Below are positions 36,601 to 49,300 of a stretch of DNA of 64,000 bases, one piece after another. The DNA is taken from NCBI GenBank assembly GCA_008694505.1, contig VZDJ01007755.1, forward strand, positions 6,102,936-6,166,935, given 5' to 3'. This DNA comes from Cyanoderma ruficeps (Eukaryota > Chordata > Aves > Passeriformes > Timaliidae). The stretch's first letter is position 1. Each line of letters begins with the position of its first letter. The notes beneath the pieces were generated by a model. The model was not told where the DNA came from. It did no database searches and saw nothing but the letters and a program-made list of their open reading frames with translations. The translations under genes and the position numbers were made by a program.

Positions 36601-39061
36601 ATAATTATTTGGGAAATTCTTCTCTTCCTTCCATTCATTAAAGAATACTATTTTGTTTCTCTTTCCACTACTTTACTCACAAAGAATTTGAACCTCAACA
36701 GATTAGGGTTTGAAGAACTTTGTGGGGTTTGGAAAAGACTTTTAAAAAAAAGCCACTTACTGGAGAAATCTGCTCTGCCAAGATGTGGAGAAAATGTACT
36801 CCTTATCCCTGGGAATCACTTCTATATCTCACTGGTGTGCAAACAATAAACAACACTAAGGGTGATGTTTCTGACAGTCCTTGCAGCCTCATGAGCAGGA
36901 TTTCTGTCGGGTGCCTGTTACACATTGCTGTCACAGTCCTGTTGCTTCATGTGCAGTTATACTCAGTCTTGGGAAGGTGCACCTGGCATTTTTGCCGAAC
37001 ACTGCTCTGTGTAGAGGCCATATGAAAATGATGCTGTGTGAAGGGATAGAAAACTTTTTTCATCTGCTCCCTGCCCGAGTTACAAGTATTTCCTGGGGCA
37101 GAGGCCAGACATACTGGGAAAAAGGGCTCAGGCAGTCCAGTTAGCCTAGCTGGTAGGTTGGCACACCTTGGCAAATAGAAAATAACTAACACCCAGAATT
37201 TGTTTAACCCAGCGTGTTTTAACCTGTTTGGGTGTCGGCTCTGGAGTCTGACCTTGTGTGCTCCCAACCCTCATGAGAACATCATGCCCTTTCTGCAGTG
37301 GTGCCCTTGGGTGCAAGTGCCCAGGGCTGAGGTGGCCTGGAAGAGGCAGGTGGGCTTTCCTCAGCTCTTCCCTTGCCACTTCACCCTTGCACTCACAGAG
37401 GCAGGAAAGTTGTTGCTAGTCCAATCTCCAGGCACTGCAGCAGCTGGGGCTGGACTGTCTCAACCTAGACTTTATGTCATTCATTTCTCCTCCATTGGGG
37501 AATGGCTCTCTGAGGCCTTCGACATCTGCTGCGGCTTGCCCAGGCTGCAATGCTGGCAATGGGTTATTGGATTATTGGAGCTGGCATGGGTTCAAGAAGC
37601 GACTACAATATTTTATTGTGCCAGTGCTGGTTTTCTGAAACCTACCCTAGAGGCTAGGGGGATGGATGGATAGGGAAGAGGTAGGTGGACATGGTTCTCC
37701 ATATTTCTGTAGCATGAGGGGGGCTCCCATTCCCAAGGGTGTTGCAGCCGAAGCACCAGTCTCCAATGGGAAGGATATTTTGCTTGCACTTGGCAAGTTG
37801 TTGTGTGAGGGGAACACATCACTAAGAAAGGAGGAGAGGATGTTTTTCTTGGCTTGGCTGGGGAGGGCTGGAGGCAGGACTGGGGAGAAATCCTCCTGAC
37901 AGGCAGAAAAGTAGACAAGGGAGGGAGGAAAGCCAGGAAAGTTCAAACAGGAAGGCAACATCAACAGACAAGCAGCATAACAGAGGTCACCTGTTGGAAA
38001 AACTCCAGGAAAGTTCCCACATATTCAGGGAGGCAAGAATGTGTTGAGTCAGAGTCTATTAGGAAATGAATCTGGTGGGCTGAGTGGGAGGTGCCTGCCT
38101 CCATCTTAGTATCAAAAATACTTTGGATAGTGTCTCACAGCTACTGCCCTGAAAGGCCAAGAAACCCATTGTAAATTGCAGTATGATACCCAGGACAGCA
38201 GTGCTCTCAGCCAGGAATGACTTGTCAGCAGGTGGACAGGGAAGGGCGGTAACAGGAGCCACAGACTCCTGCCTAATTCAAGAAGGGAGATTCTTCCCAG
38301 CAGGATCTTGACAAGCCCAGCAAATGACCCAAGAACACACTACTGAGGCTGTCTCAGTCTGCAGTCTCCCATCCCACACTCACACACCTTGGGGCCAAAG
38401 CCTTCATCTTTTGTGGCTATTTCCTCTGCCCTGATTAGGTAAAACCTGAGGGACATGTGAAATGGACCTGTAAAGTCCATTGCTGGGAGGAAAGTGGCTG
38501 CATCCATGGGACAGAAGAGGAGGGCTGGGCTATAACAGCTCACCCCATGAACACCACTACAAACACCACACCAGAGGATCAAGGTCTCCATTAGATGATT
38601 TCCCAAGGTTTTACAGTTCAGCTGTAAAACTCTGTGCTGGGGCAAAAGTTGGCAGCACAGGAACAAAGTTGTGGCATAATTTTTCCTCTACAGATTTGTC
38701 TCAGCTATTTCTCAGCCCGCACCCTGCTCAAGAACTGCGCTGGAGTGATTACATTTGAGCACTGTATGGCCAAAAAACCCTACACATTCAAGGAGAAGTA
38801 GAGAAGAATCCAGTGCAGGATTGGCATTACCGGGCTGTCTTGTGCCTCTGGGATTGCTCCGTGCTGAAAGAAGACAATAAATAACAGTGACTGATGGTGG
38901 CAGCAGCATGCCCTGTGCAGAGGGCTCTGTGGAGGATGCCAGCGGGATCCGCAGGCACAGGGTCCTGCAGGCAGGATGGTGGCTTGGGGTGCCCAGGTGG
39001 TGCCCAGCCCCACACTCTGTGGGCAGGCAGTACCACCTCCCACAGAAGCAAATTAATGCCT
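33687..39061. other. Unique non-coding sequence with G-run pair
   Basis: No gene recognised. At 34051-34090 there are two G-runs (seven, then ten plus four G's), separately listed. Open frames (148 codons minus at 35923-36369, 140 plus at 36427-36849, 157 plus at 37200-37673, 153 minus at 38712-39173) show no domain, and most overlap others on the opposite strand. No interspersed repeat is recognised. Confidence 0.55.
34051..34090 (+). repeat. G-rich tract, G-quadruplex-capable
   Basis: GGAGGGGGGG (34051-34060), a 15-base AT-containing spacer, then ten G's (34076-34085), an A and four G's. The last part alone can supply several three-G runs. The sequence is seen directly; folding is predicted only from the general G-run rule. 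Confidence 0.6.
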
Positions 39062-39082
39062 CCCCTCCCTCCCTCCCTCCCT
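39062..39082. repeat. (CCCT)n microsatellite
   Basis: About five CCCT units in a pyrimidine-rich setting. The run is short and slightly imperfect at its left edge. Confidence 0.85.
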
Positions 39083-39539
39083 GCTTCCCACCCGCTCCTC
39101 GCACCACCTCAGTGGCCACTGGGGAGCGAGCCCGGGGGGCGCCCGGTGGCGCAGGGACACAGGTGCCTGTCACCTGCTCCCAGCACCATCTGGGCTAGAG
39201 GAGGATGGAGGCAGCAGCCTGGTCTCTGTCATCCTTTTTTCCTGCCTGACTGGGGGAGGGTCTCACCCTGCAAGAGGGGAAGCTGGTTTCTATAAACTAC
39301 AGCCATTTGCAAGGCGTAGCGGGTGGAGTATTTGAAATTGCTTGAAATTGTTTTTTAAAATAAGAAAGAAGGAAAGGAAGCAGAGCTGCAGTGTTCCAGG
39401 TGGGAAGCAACAGGACAGCAGCCCCAGGTTCAGCAAAGTGCACTGGCAGGAGTTGGAGCAACACGCCAAGGCCACATGGCGACATCACCACTGCACCCTC
39501 TGACATCCCTGGGCTGCAGGGCCCCCACCCCCCCAAAAG

Positions 39540-39584
39540 CTATGTCACTTCAGGCAGTGCCCTATGTCACTTCAGACAGTGGCC
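39540..39584. repeat. 22-bp tandem duplication, two copies
   Basis: CTATGTCACTTCAGGCAGTG(CC) is followed directly by a near-identical copy with one substitution and one extra G. The pair lies just before a poly-C run. It is a small, probably recent duplication. Confidence 0.85.
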
Positions 39585-39783
39585 CAGCACAGGGGCAAGC
39601 AGGGCTTCCAGTCCCCCCCCCCCGGGCCTCCTGCTTCTCCCTGTCCAACTTCAACTCCTTTCCCTTGAAATCGAGTTAAGGGAGGCCTGGGCTTTTCCTT
39701 TTGCACAGATGAGGTAGAGGGTGCTGCGGGGGAGGGGTTGCTATAATTGGATCTCTCACTGTGTGACTAATCACAGTGCTGGT

Positions 39784-39802
39784 AACCACAGTGACTGTGG
39801 TT
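39784..39802. promoter_or_regulatory. Palindromic pair of RUNX-type motifs
   Basis: AACCACAGT, one base, ACTGTGGTT: two perfect 9-bp arms, each holding the RUNX core ACCACA/TGTGGT in opposite orientation. The palindrome is directly visible. A role as a paired RUNX site is inference from the known core motif. Confidence 0.35.
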
Positions 39803-40789
39803 TTAACCTTACTTGGTCATTCCCAAGCCACCGGATGACCCAGCCATCTGCAGCAGGCAGGCAGCCGTGGCGTGGGGCTGGGGCATGCACCCCACACCTT
39901 CACCGCCAGCCTGTGGGTGGGTGGGGCAAGGGCCGTGGGACGTCAGCACTAGTCCTTTTGCCATCTCTGTGCTGGTGGCCTTCTGGACAGATGTGGGTAG
40001 GTTGGGAGCGTGGCCACAGAGCAGGCAGGACCAGGAACTTGTGGTACCAAAACATCCAGCTCCAGATCTGAAATTGAGGTGTTCCCCAGAGGAAGGGCTC
40101 AGGTTTGACCCAGGGACAAACCCATAGCTCTGCACCTCTCTGTCTGGATGTGACTGGTGACATCCGTGCTTGCTGCAGAGGTGGCATCTGACTGCCCTCA
40201 ACTTGCCCTGGTGCATCTATTTCTGGCAAGGGAGAAACAGATAGATTATGGATGGTAGATCAGATTAAGTTTTGATTCTTATTCATTTGAGCAAGAACAA
40301 TCCTTAAAAGCCATTATTAACCGCTTTACCTTTAATTACCCAGCCAATTGCTGGGCATTCCGGCAGTTCTGCTTTTACTAGACGACCTGGTGAACCTGAA
40401 TTCGGATAGGGGCAGCACTGCGTGGGCTGCCACTGTTTGTTGGGAGGCAGAGCTACAGCGAGGTGTGTCAGGGCACTCGCCTTTCCCTGCAATAAATACA
40501 GGATAGCAAGGTGAGGCCAGGGCACCCCCACCTGCCCCGTGCAAACACAGCCACATGGGAGAGCCAGGCGGCTGCTGCCACTGTCGCTCCTTTTGAGCCC
40601 CGTGTTCAGTTTCTCCAAAGGAGGACGGAAGGAAGCAACAAATGGGAAGGAAACGGGCCTGCTTGTGAAATCCAAAACCGGATCGGTAAGAAAAACATCA
40701 TAAATTATGGATCCCCTGGAGCCGCCGGCAGCCTGTCACTGTGCATGATCTGTCTCCATTGTACTTTTCTGTGTGGGTGAAACTGTTGT

Positions 40790-41350
40790 AAACTAACACA
40801 GGGCGAGCTTTTTCTGCCGAGGATCGCTGCCCACTGCTGGAAGAGCCCTCTGCCTTCCAGCACAAACAGGCCATTGCAAACCAAATGTTTCGTGTAACCG
40901 ATAGCGGCCCCAGCGGATAGGCAAGCCCTTGAAGAGGGTGAAGGGGAATGAGGCTTTCAGCTGATCCTGCTCACTGGAGCTTAGCACCGGTGGACGCGCC
41001 AGCTGCAAGGACGGGGACGAGCAGCCTGGGCCAGCACAAGGCTGCCCATTGTTCCCCAATACGCTGCTGGAAAAGACAACCCGATTAGGGGAGACGAGTG
41101 GCAGCGCTGCAGTGCAGGACACCCGTGCTGGGGAGCCGGGCTGTGTCCCGACCCTCAGCCCCGGCTCCCAGGGGCGGTGTGGGAGGCACACGAGGAGCAT
41201 CCAGTGCATGGTCCTCCCAGAGCAGCAGGGGTTATGTGTTGTGGGGAGGGGGATGTTCAGCCCCCCAGCTGCACCAGCCTGTCTCGGATACCAGATGCAA
41301 GCGGGCAGGGGGAGGAGGGGAACGGGAGCAGAGAACGAACTCAAGGTCAA
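40790..41350. promoter_or_regulatory. Moderately CpG-rich segment
   Basis: By hand count about 22 CpGs fall in 40800-41210, more than in neighbouring sequence but less dense than the island at 20170. GC content is visibly high. It could be a weak CpG promoter. The overlapping frames (302 codons minus at 40793-41701, 188 and 163 codons plus) are all open at once, which argues for composition rather than coding. Confidence 0.3.
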
Positions 41351-41355
41351 ATAGC

Positions 41356-41400
41356 GAGGGGAGGGGAAGGAAGAGGAGGTGGCGGGGAGGGGAGGAAGGG
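41356..41400. repeat. Polypurine G-rich tract
   Basis: GAGGGGAGGGGAAGGAAG and similar blocks with only two pyrimidine interruptions over about 45 bases. It contains several runs of four G's, so it is both triplex- and quadruplex-prone by general rules. Confidence 0.7.
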
Positions 41401-41530
41401 TGTCCCCCACGCGGGTGGAGAATCGCTCTTTATCCACCCTCCTTCCCCCCTTTCCACACGCCAACCACAGAGGCAGCCTCTCATCAGGATATTTATGAAC
41501 ACACACACAAATGGGAGGCTGAGGGGAGGC

Positions 41531-41585
41531 AAAAAGAAAAAAAAAAACAAAACACCAACAAAACAACACCAACAACCACCCAACC
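41531..41585. repeat. A-rich and CAA-type low-complexity tract
   Basis: A poly-A stretch with one G passes into AACACCAACAAAACAACACC-type sequence, resembling the tract at 5411 and the one at 52321. No retroposon body is seen next to it. Confidence 0.8.
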
Positions 41586-42612
41586 CTGTTTTGCTCATTC
41601 TCTTTCTTCAAAGAGCAGATGTGCTGTGGCCTGCAAACCGAGAAGGACACTCCCTTGCTGTTAGCTAATTTAGGCTGACATGTTAGGGTTTTGTGGTTCA
41701 AAACAAGAAGTTTAGTAATCAGCCACTAACATTAACCAACACCTCTCACACAACCGCCCGCACTGGGCTCAAGCATCCTTATACGTAATGGAGAGACAAA
41801 AAAAAAAAAAAAAAGATTATTTTTTTCCCTTTTGCATAAGACAGTGCCACGGTGCTGCCGGCAAGTCCCTGGGCACAGGAGCTGATCCAGCAACCTGCTC
41901 TCACGGAAGCCCAAAGAACAGCAGTGGCAAGGAAAAGGCTGTTGCATTGCCCTTGTGCTCGCCAAATACATGCCACCCCCACGGATTAAAAGAAATGTCT
42001 TCCTAGCAGGTTTATATAATTTTAAGGGGTCTTGTCTCTCTTTTTAAGCCACTTTCCTGGTTATTTTCTCTATTTGTGGCTATGGTTCAACAGCTCATCA
42101 GAAGGTGGGCTAGTCCCTCATTGAAGATTCAAATGCACTTTCTCTGCCAAATTGACCTGCTGTTATCCCCCCTTTCAGCTACTGTAACCAACACTGCACA
42201 AACAATGAATTATGAGATTAGAGTTACAGAAAAATGGCCTCATTCTGCAGATGTTGTGTCTGGAACCGGCTGCTGCGGACTCGTGTTTGTTGTGTCATCT
42301 TCTTCACTTTCCTCCCCTCCTCCTCCTCCTCACAGTCCCACCTTCACCAGGTGATGGTGCGCACCAGGGACCCTGTTATGGAAAGGGTTAATTAGCATCT
42401 TCCAACTCTGATACATCCACCCCCCTCCCAAAAAAAAGAAGGAAAAAGAGGGGAAATGAGTGAGAGAAAAACATCATCGATAAGAGAATAGCCATTGTAC
42501 AGACAGAGAAGCAAATAATTGAACTGGAATTTAAAAAGCCATAGCAGAATTATTTTAAGAGGTATTGATTGGAGTTTCACGTGGGAGCTGCATGGTAGGG
42601 ACAGCACAATGC
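41586..42612. other. Unique non-coding sequence with poly-A and CTC run
   Basis: No gene recognised. Seventeen A's occupy 41798-41814 and a (CTC)n run 42317-42330. The sequence between is unremarkable and ends at an assembly gap. Confidence 0.5.
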
Positions 42613-42625
42613 NNNNNNNNNNNNN
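42613..42625. other. Assembly gap of 13 Ns
   Basis: Thirteen undetermined bases lie directly before the (GT)n array. The true length of the gap and of the dinucleotide repeat is therefore unknown. Confidence 0.97.

Positions 42626-42679
<54 letters not shown>
42626..42679. repeat. (GT)27 microsatellite
   Basis: Twenty-seven perfect GT units, truncated on the left by the N gap, so the real array may be longer. It is the longest dinucleotide array in the window. The open frames across it encode only alternating Cys/Val or Thr/His and are artefacts. Confidence 0.97.
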
Positions 42680-42680
<1 letters not shown>

Positions 42681-42744
42681 ACACCCGTGTGTGTGGGGGT
42701 GTCACACCTGCGTGTGTGGGGGTGTCACACGCGTGTGCAGGAGC
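42678..42744. repeat. 23-bp GT-rich minisatellite
   Basis: Two full 23-bp units (42678-42700 and 42701-42723) of the form GTCACACC...GTGTGGGGGT, then a partial third. They probably arose from the adjoining GT array by point change and unequal exchange. Unit ends contain GTGTCACAC, itself a short inverted repeat. Confidence 0.8.
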
Positions 42745-45700
42745 TGGCATGCTGCCGTCCGTGGCTTGGCATAGCAGCACCCAGTACCTGTGGACTGAAA
42801 GTACATTTGCTACCTGAGGAGCTTCAGGGTGCTCTGGTTGGTTGTCCAAGGATGACTTTATGATGCTTGTTTCCTCCCAAATTTGCCCCAAACCAGGACA
42901 AATACATATATAAAAAAACCCGCGCAATCAAAATGACTGGAGATTTTGGGATTTTTTTTTCCCCCCACAGTGGATGCAAATTTTCAGGTTAAAAAGTGGT
43001 ATTTTTAAAGGACATTTAGGAACAAGCAAATATAAAACAAACACCTTAAACTCCTGATGATGCTGAGAGTTTTGCTGTTGACTACAGCTGGGAAAGGAAT
43101 TTGCCCAGGAAGCCAGTGACTGATGTGGATTGAGCCTGGCAGATACACTTCATCATTCTTCTTTTTCCCACTATGCAAGGATTACACAGCTCAATAATTA
43201 CATCTTATGTGCAATTTTTAATGCACATTAGGGAGTGATGAATGGAAATAAAAGCTTCCTGCATGCCGAAGGACCAACGTTATGCTCTTGGTTAGTGGTG
43301 GGACAGCTTTGTTTCAAAGTCAGTTGGAGCTATTTGCCAATTTCATCGTATTTTTGGGGAATAGCTTTGACAAATAGAACAAAAATTCACCAACATTTAA
43401 TTTGGAGTTTTCAAATTAAAGTATCTGCAGTTTTCAAAATGAAAAAACTCAATTCTGTGTTTTAAAATTATGTTTCACTTTGGAAATTATTTATGTTTAA
43501 GAAATTTACAAGGCAAAACAAAATGAAATTATCTTCTTTGGAGTAAAATTAATCTTTATTTATTTTCTATGTTGTTGAGCATTTTTTTCCAGTTCATTGA
43601 AACCTTTTTTGTTGTTGTTGTTAAATTTATGTAAGACAGAGAGATGGGTGCCCCAACCCAACCACCCTGGCTCTCTCTCCGAAAGCAGAAGGAGGTGTCA
43701 TTGCAGGGGAAGGCAAGTGTCCACATGGTGACAATAACTCTGAGTTCATCAGGATGCAGCCATGTGTCCCTATGAAATCACAGGTCAGGCACCATGGAAG
43801 TGGGATGAGTGCAGTAGTGCCAGGAGAGGCAGGAGGGGCACCAAGCCTCTCTCTCCTCCACCGCTCACTACCCAGCCTGGGTGTCCCAGCCTGCATGGAA
43901 CATCCCCTGTGCCTGTCCAGAAAGAGCCTGGAGGTCATCTTGCACCAGGAAGCTGGGAGTTTCTGCACTGAAGAGCAGATGGCTCCTTGCCCCAAAGTGG
44001 GGCAGTCCCATGTCCTCCAGAGAAGACACAAGTGTCTCTCTGAATTGCCTGGGGTTGCATCCATCCTTCCGCTGCCCCCCACGGGCAGCCTCTCCAGCAC
44101 GCTGTAGTGCTGCCTGTGCCTTTTTAGTAACTGGGACTGCTGTGGCACTCCAGAGGATGAGAAAGCACAAGACAGGGACCGGAAAGCGGCTGTGAGAAGA
44201 AGCCCCATGGAGATGCTGCATCTGCTCCATCTCTTTCTTTTCTGCTGGTATTTTAATCTCTCAGCTAAAACAAACAGCAAGTTGCAGGATTTGGCTTGAT
44301 CTTTTGTGTTTTCTGCAGATTTCTCAGCCTATCATCATATCCTGTTGTGCTCCAGGCAATGTGTACTTCTGGGCTTTGTTTGACACCAGGCTGCACAGGC
44401 TGGAGCTATAGGTAGGCTCCAGTACATTAAAAATATGTAGTGTTCCTTGAGGAGAAACACATTTTTCTGAGAAGCTGCAGTCCCGTTAGGCAGCAGGTTC
44501 AAGATCCTCTTCTCCCTGTGTCTCTGATCTCAACTTCTCAACAGCATCAGTTCTTTTTCCACTCAATGCTTTTGCCCATTTTTTAATTTCCATTTTTTAA
44601 GGCAAACTCATATTGACATTCTCATCCCAGTCCTGTGCTGGTAAGACAGGTTATAAGCACCAGCCTCACTATTAGCAAATTCAACTAATAATAGGACAAA
44701 GCAACATTTGATAAACACCAGTTATTAAGACCCAACAGTGACAGAAAAGGACATTAGATTCCAGCAGCCTGAGGTCCTTATGCCCTCTTTAGTTCCTTTG
44801 TGTGTATTCACAGAAAACATTTTCTCCTGTGCCATTGGGAGGTTTTGTATCCTCCAGTCCATTTACCCTGGACATTTCAGTAGAGTTTAAGCTTATGTAT
44901 TTCAGTGGAGTTTGAAATGATGCTCAGAGGCAGCCCAGGAGGAAAAAAAACAGGGAGAAAAAAAAATAGAAAGGTGCTCAGGAGCTGAATACGTTCACAG
45001 TTGTATGGTAGCTACTCCCCAGCCCATTAATCTGGTATTGCCATGTCTACACAGAAAGAATTACTTCTGTTTTCTTGGAATCTGGATTGTTCCACAGGGA
45101 TTTTTGAGGTTGTGCTATGGCTGAACAAAATCTGTTTGGTTTAATTTGGAATATTCAGGTCAAATGGTTGAATTTGGTTAAACTCCTCTGTATGAATCAA
45201 AAAGGAGGCTGGATTTCTGGTTGCATTCCTGCTTTTTTTCCCCTCCCCCACCCCTTCGAACAACAAGTCGCTCATGAGGAAAGCTCAAGCAAGAAGACCT
45301 AGAATTAATTTGAGAAAGTTGCAGGGAACAATAAAAAGGTCTAGTAATGGAAATTGCATTAACTTGAGTGCTCAAATCCGCTATTAATCGCAATCCCCAT
45401 GCTAAGAAGCCACCATTTGGTGCTACGATGCTCTCAGCAATACCCACTGATAGGTCACAGGGGTCACTCCCAGCAAGGGGACCATTGTGGTCACAAGTGT
45501 TTTGGCTGGATGGTGCCAGGACTGCCGTGCCATCGCCTCAACTCCATCTGCTTTGTGCTGTAGCCATTTTCCTTCACTCAGGTAATAGATGAGCATTCAG
45601 GCACCTGGCAGCATCCATTGCTTGATTTTAATCTATTTTCCTTTTTTAATCTGCATTTGAGTTACAGCTTTAACCTTTGCGGCAGCACCTTTTTTAACCC

Positions 45701-46291
45701 TTTTCAGGATCATCCCATGGCTTACACGTGGCATCTCTGCTATTTGGTATTCTCTTTGTTGCTACCCATATGCATTTTAATCTCTCACTGCTCATATTGT
45801 CCTTATATAGATGCCATACCAAACTCCTCCCCATCAACTACAGCAGTGAACACCTGTTCTCACATCATTAACTTTATGTGCTTAAATTCTTCAAGAATAT
45901 CACTCCTGTCCTGTAGCACTGCTGCGTGTTGAACCCTGATGGATAATCTGTAAAATCTGCAAAATAGCTTCGACGATGTGATATGAAGGATTCTCCACCC
46001 AGATTCACTTTGCTGCTTCCCAAACATCCCATTTTAATTTGTAATATATATGCTTGTCTGTTTGAGAATGAGTTTATTAAGCATCTGGGGTTAAAAAAGA
46101 AAAATAAAAAAAAATCCAGTTTATCCATCCATTATTCTTCCAGCTCAACTGGTGGTAAATCAACAGCCTTAACAAAGTGTTGCATTTTCCAAATGAACAA
46201 AAACCACTTCAGGACTCCTGGAGGACAGCACAAGAGTCTTTCTCAATCTCCACACAGCCAGCATCAACTTCATCACCTTCAAAGCTCTCAA
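42745..46291. other. Unique non-coding sequence, AT-rich in the middle
   Basis: No gene recognised. The stretch 43200-43620 is AT-rich and ends in (GTT)4 (43611-43622). The 217-codon minus frame at 43627-44280 overlaps plus-strand frames and has no domain. No interspersed repeat is seen. Confidence 0.55.
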
Positions 46292-46309
46292 TTTTTTTTT
46301 TTTTTTTTT
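46292..46309. repeat. Poly-T run of 18
   Basis: Eighteen T's with no recognisable retroposed sequence on the minus strand upstream of the corresponding poly-A. It is best treated as a simple homopolymer. Confidence 0.9.
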
Positions 46310-49300
46310 ACTTGGGTGGCAGTTTGCACAGGAACACCTTGATGCGCAGCCTGGTGCTTGCTGTCCCTCATCAGACATGTCTGCTTTCCGTCAGCAGCAG
46401 TATCACAGATCCTGGGGCCAGCCCCCTCCCTCCCTCCCTCCTCTTTCCTGAGCCTTCCCCAGGAGTGCCGAGTGGGCTCTCTCCACGTGACGGGAGCAGC
46501 TGCACTCCTGCTCAGCCCCCCCTCGCTCCCCCTGTGTTGCAGCTGCAGCCCATCCTGCCTACAAAGGACGAGGAGCTAACTTTTTGTGGCATATGCTGTT
46601 ACAGTCGGCTTTGCTGCATCTTTTGTCTGGATTTGTTGTCTTCAAAATAGCTGAAGCTCCTTTTCTTTCTCAGCCATTCACTGAGCCTGAGCATTCAGCC
46701 AGCACACGCATTAGTATTTTGTCTTTGTAAGCACTCGTGGCTGCTGTGAATGCGGGCAAGGGTTGTTAGATCTGGGACATCCTGGCACCCTCTTCCCTTC
46801 TCTCACATCACAAACTGGTGCTTCCTGCTTAGAGAACTGACCTCAGTCAGCCACCTGCTTGATATCAGACCATCCCATCCCATTCCCAGGTCATCACCAG
46901 GGACTTGCACCTTCAACTTCGCTGTGCTAAGGTCCCTGTTCAGCTCTACAGAGCTACGTGATGATTAGTGACCTGACACCCTTCCATTCCCAGCATCTCC
47001 CTGATGAGCTTTGCCTTTGCAGTGTTGCAAAGACTCCAAGGTTTGCAAGAGCAAACCTTTTTCCTCTCCTGTCTGCAATGCTCCCCGAAAGATTTAGGAA
47101 GACTCATTCAAGAATTATTTGGAAACGACAGATGTGCCTTCTTCACAGCCTGATGTGCAGGGAGGTTTGCCCATGATGTAAAGGTCACCTTTACAAAGAG
47201 GGGTGGTGCTGGAAGCCCTCTGGCACGTTCAACAAGGTACGTGCCTCCCAGGGTTTTGGGCATGTGGGTGTCACGGCACTCACCAGGAGCCCTGAAAGCA
47301 GCATGCCACCTGGGTTGTGCACACAGGGGGTTTTGGAAAGCTTCCACAGGCACAAAACTCACTGTGACTTCTGGTGAGAGTATCCGCAAATGTGATCCCA
47401 AATTCTCTATGTTCTCAAGTATTTTTTAGAGTACACAGAAAAATACTGTCCTTTTCTAAACTTCTGCAGTATTCCAAAATGCAACTCTTGCTTTTCTCAG
47501 ATGTCTTTAAAGCCAGAGGGGGTGGGAAGGCTTCCTTACACCCACAGACAAATGTGGCTCATGCGTAGGAAAAGAGAGACTTTACAAAATAACACCAAAA
47601 CACCTCATGTGGTGTTGTCACATATGAGAATACAAACACAGTCTTGGTGCAAAACTGTTTTATGCCAGGGAGTCTGGAAGTAGCTGGTGTAGATAAATGA
47701 GTTTCCGAGGCGGTTAAGTATGTGCATATTAGGTGAGAAGTCTTATGCTCAGGAGAGCCTTACGGTGCTGTTACACACTTAGCAGCTGCAAAAGTCACGA
47801 ATGTGCATTTAAAAACAGAAATTGGAGGAAATGATGTTTTGTTTGTTTTTTTTTTCTTCAGCATGCATGGAGAAAATGAAACATTTTTCACACGAACTTT
47901 TCGTGATACCTCATTTATTCTGCATACTCTGTGCATAATACAACTCTTATTAACCTCTGCCTCCTGCACTCACCCATCAAGTACAATAAAATGGCTCCTC
48001 TGATGTCCTTGGTCTGCAGGGAGTTTCCAGAAATGGCATCTGTGCTGACATTGAAATAATCTGCAGTCTGAGGCAAGTATGCAAGTTATTGACGAGGCTG
48101 CCTGGCAGTGGCGGTCAGCTCTGTGAACTGCTCTGTTGTTTACTTAAAATCCTTTTCCTTCCTCTCTTTATTTGAGAACACAGTGTGGCATGCCACAATG
48201 CTATCTCATAGCAGTCCCACACACAGAAGGGCTGGCCAGGGACCGTGGCCCGATATTCACAGTGTCACAGAGGATTCATTGCTCTCTGCTCCTCCAGCAG
48301 AAGCTGTGGGCTTTCACTGCCTCTGAAAATCCGGTTTCTGCTCTTGGTGTCCTGGCATCGGTCCCACAGCAGGGTCACAGTGAGAGCAGATTATACCCAC
48401 CACATGACAGGAGTCAATTCCTACTGACTCCAGGTAGCCGGCGCTGCCATCGTTTCAATCAGTGCACTGGTAATTAAAAATTGGTCAAGATCCAGCCACT
48501 TCCACCTGATACATTGGGCAAAAGCGTCTGGATGAGATGGACGAAGGGGTCCCGAGGCACAGATGGCTTTTCACAGGTCCCGCACAGCCTCCACGGGGAG
48601 CTGGAGCCCTGTGGAGGCTGTGCACAGCTCAGCCCGTCTCTTCCAGCAGCCTGCAGGGCAGGAATGAGCCCAAAAAAATGCACACTGGGGACTGCCCCAC
48701 AGTGGGACACAGCGTGGAGTAGAGCAGAGCAGGACACAAGCAGGCATGTAGGCAGCAGCGAAAAGTCATGGGGCTGAATTTGGCCATCCTTCAGTTGATA
48801 CAGACCACAGGAAGTACAGCTCTATCTCATAGCAACTCCCTGCACTTTTCAGTACAACAATAAACATGTATTTATACAAAGACATCAGCATGAGACTTTT
48901 CTCTGATAGCACTTGTAGCCTGCTATGGCTGAGACATACAGAGCATAAAGTTAAACCCCCAGAAACATCATTAGCAAGCCATAGTATCTGGTCTCTCAGC
49001 ACACCCCTGACTGCTCCCCAGTCATCCCGTACAGAAAGAGGTACAAAACAAGAACAGGGCGCCCGTGTTACCCTGGCCCCATACAGCCACTTCCAGCCTG
49101 TCAAAAACCACAGCTCAGTCACAGCATATTGACATAAACCTGGCCCTCCAGCTCTGAGCCTTTGATCTTCAGCTGGTTTGCAAAGAGAAAAAGAAGAAAA
49201 AGGTTAATCACAAACAGCTGATGGAGAAGTCGCTGGTCAGATAGAAAAATGGCAGATTCCCCTGTAACCAAGTACCTCCCAGAACAGGAGCTTTCACCAG

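Larger units (their letters stand above)
39083..40789. other. Unique GC-balanced non-coding sequence
   Basis: No gene recognised. It holds a 22-bp tandem duplication (39540-39584), a run of 11 C's (39613-39623) and a RUNX-type palindrome (39784-39802). A good-looking donor string, CG|GTAAGA, occurs at about 40684, but the frame upstream is unfamiliar and no acceptor partner can be assigned. Confidence 0.5.

Noticed and set aside
40793..41701. 302-codon minus-strand frame, the longest in the window
   Set aside because: GC-rich sequence in which plus-strand frames of 188 and 163 codons are open over the same bases. The peptide has no domain, includes Cys/Phe/Val runs from low-complexity DNA, and no splice or promoter context fits.
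41798..41814. Poly-A runs (also the T18 at 46292) considered as retroposed gene tails
   Set aside because: No processed-gene body or target-site duplication is visible next to them.
33613..42744. Direct-repeat arrays considered as CRISPR-like
   Set aside because: The minisatellites have no spacers and the genome is vertebrate.
42519..42863. Cys-Val and Thr-His repeat peptides
   Set aside because: Translation of the (GT)27 array, crossing an N gap.
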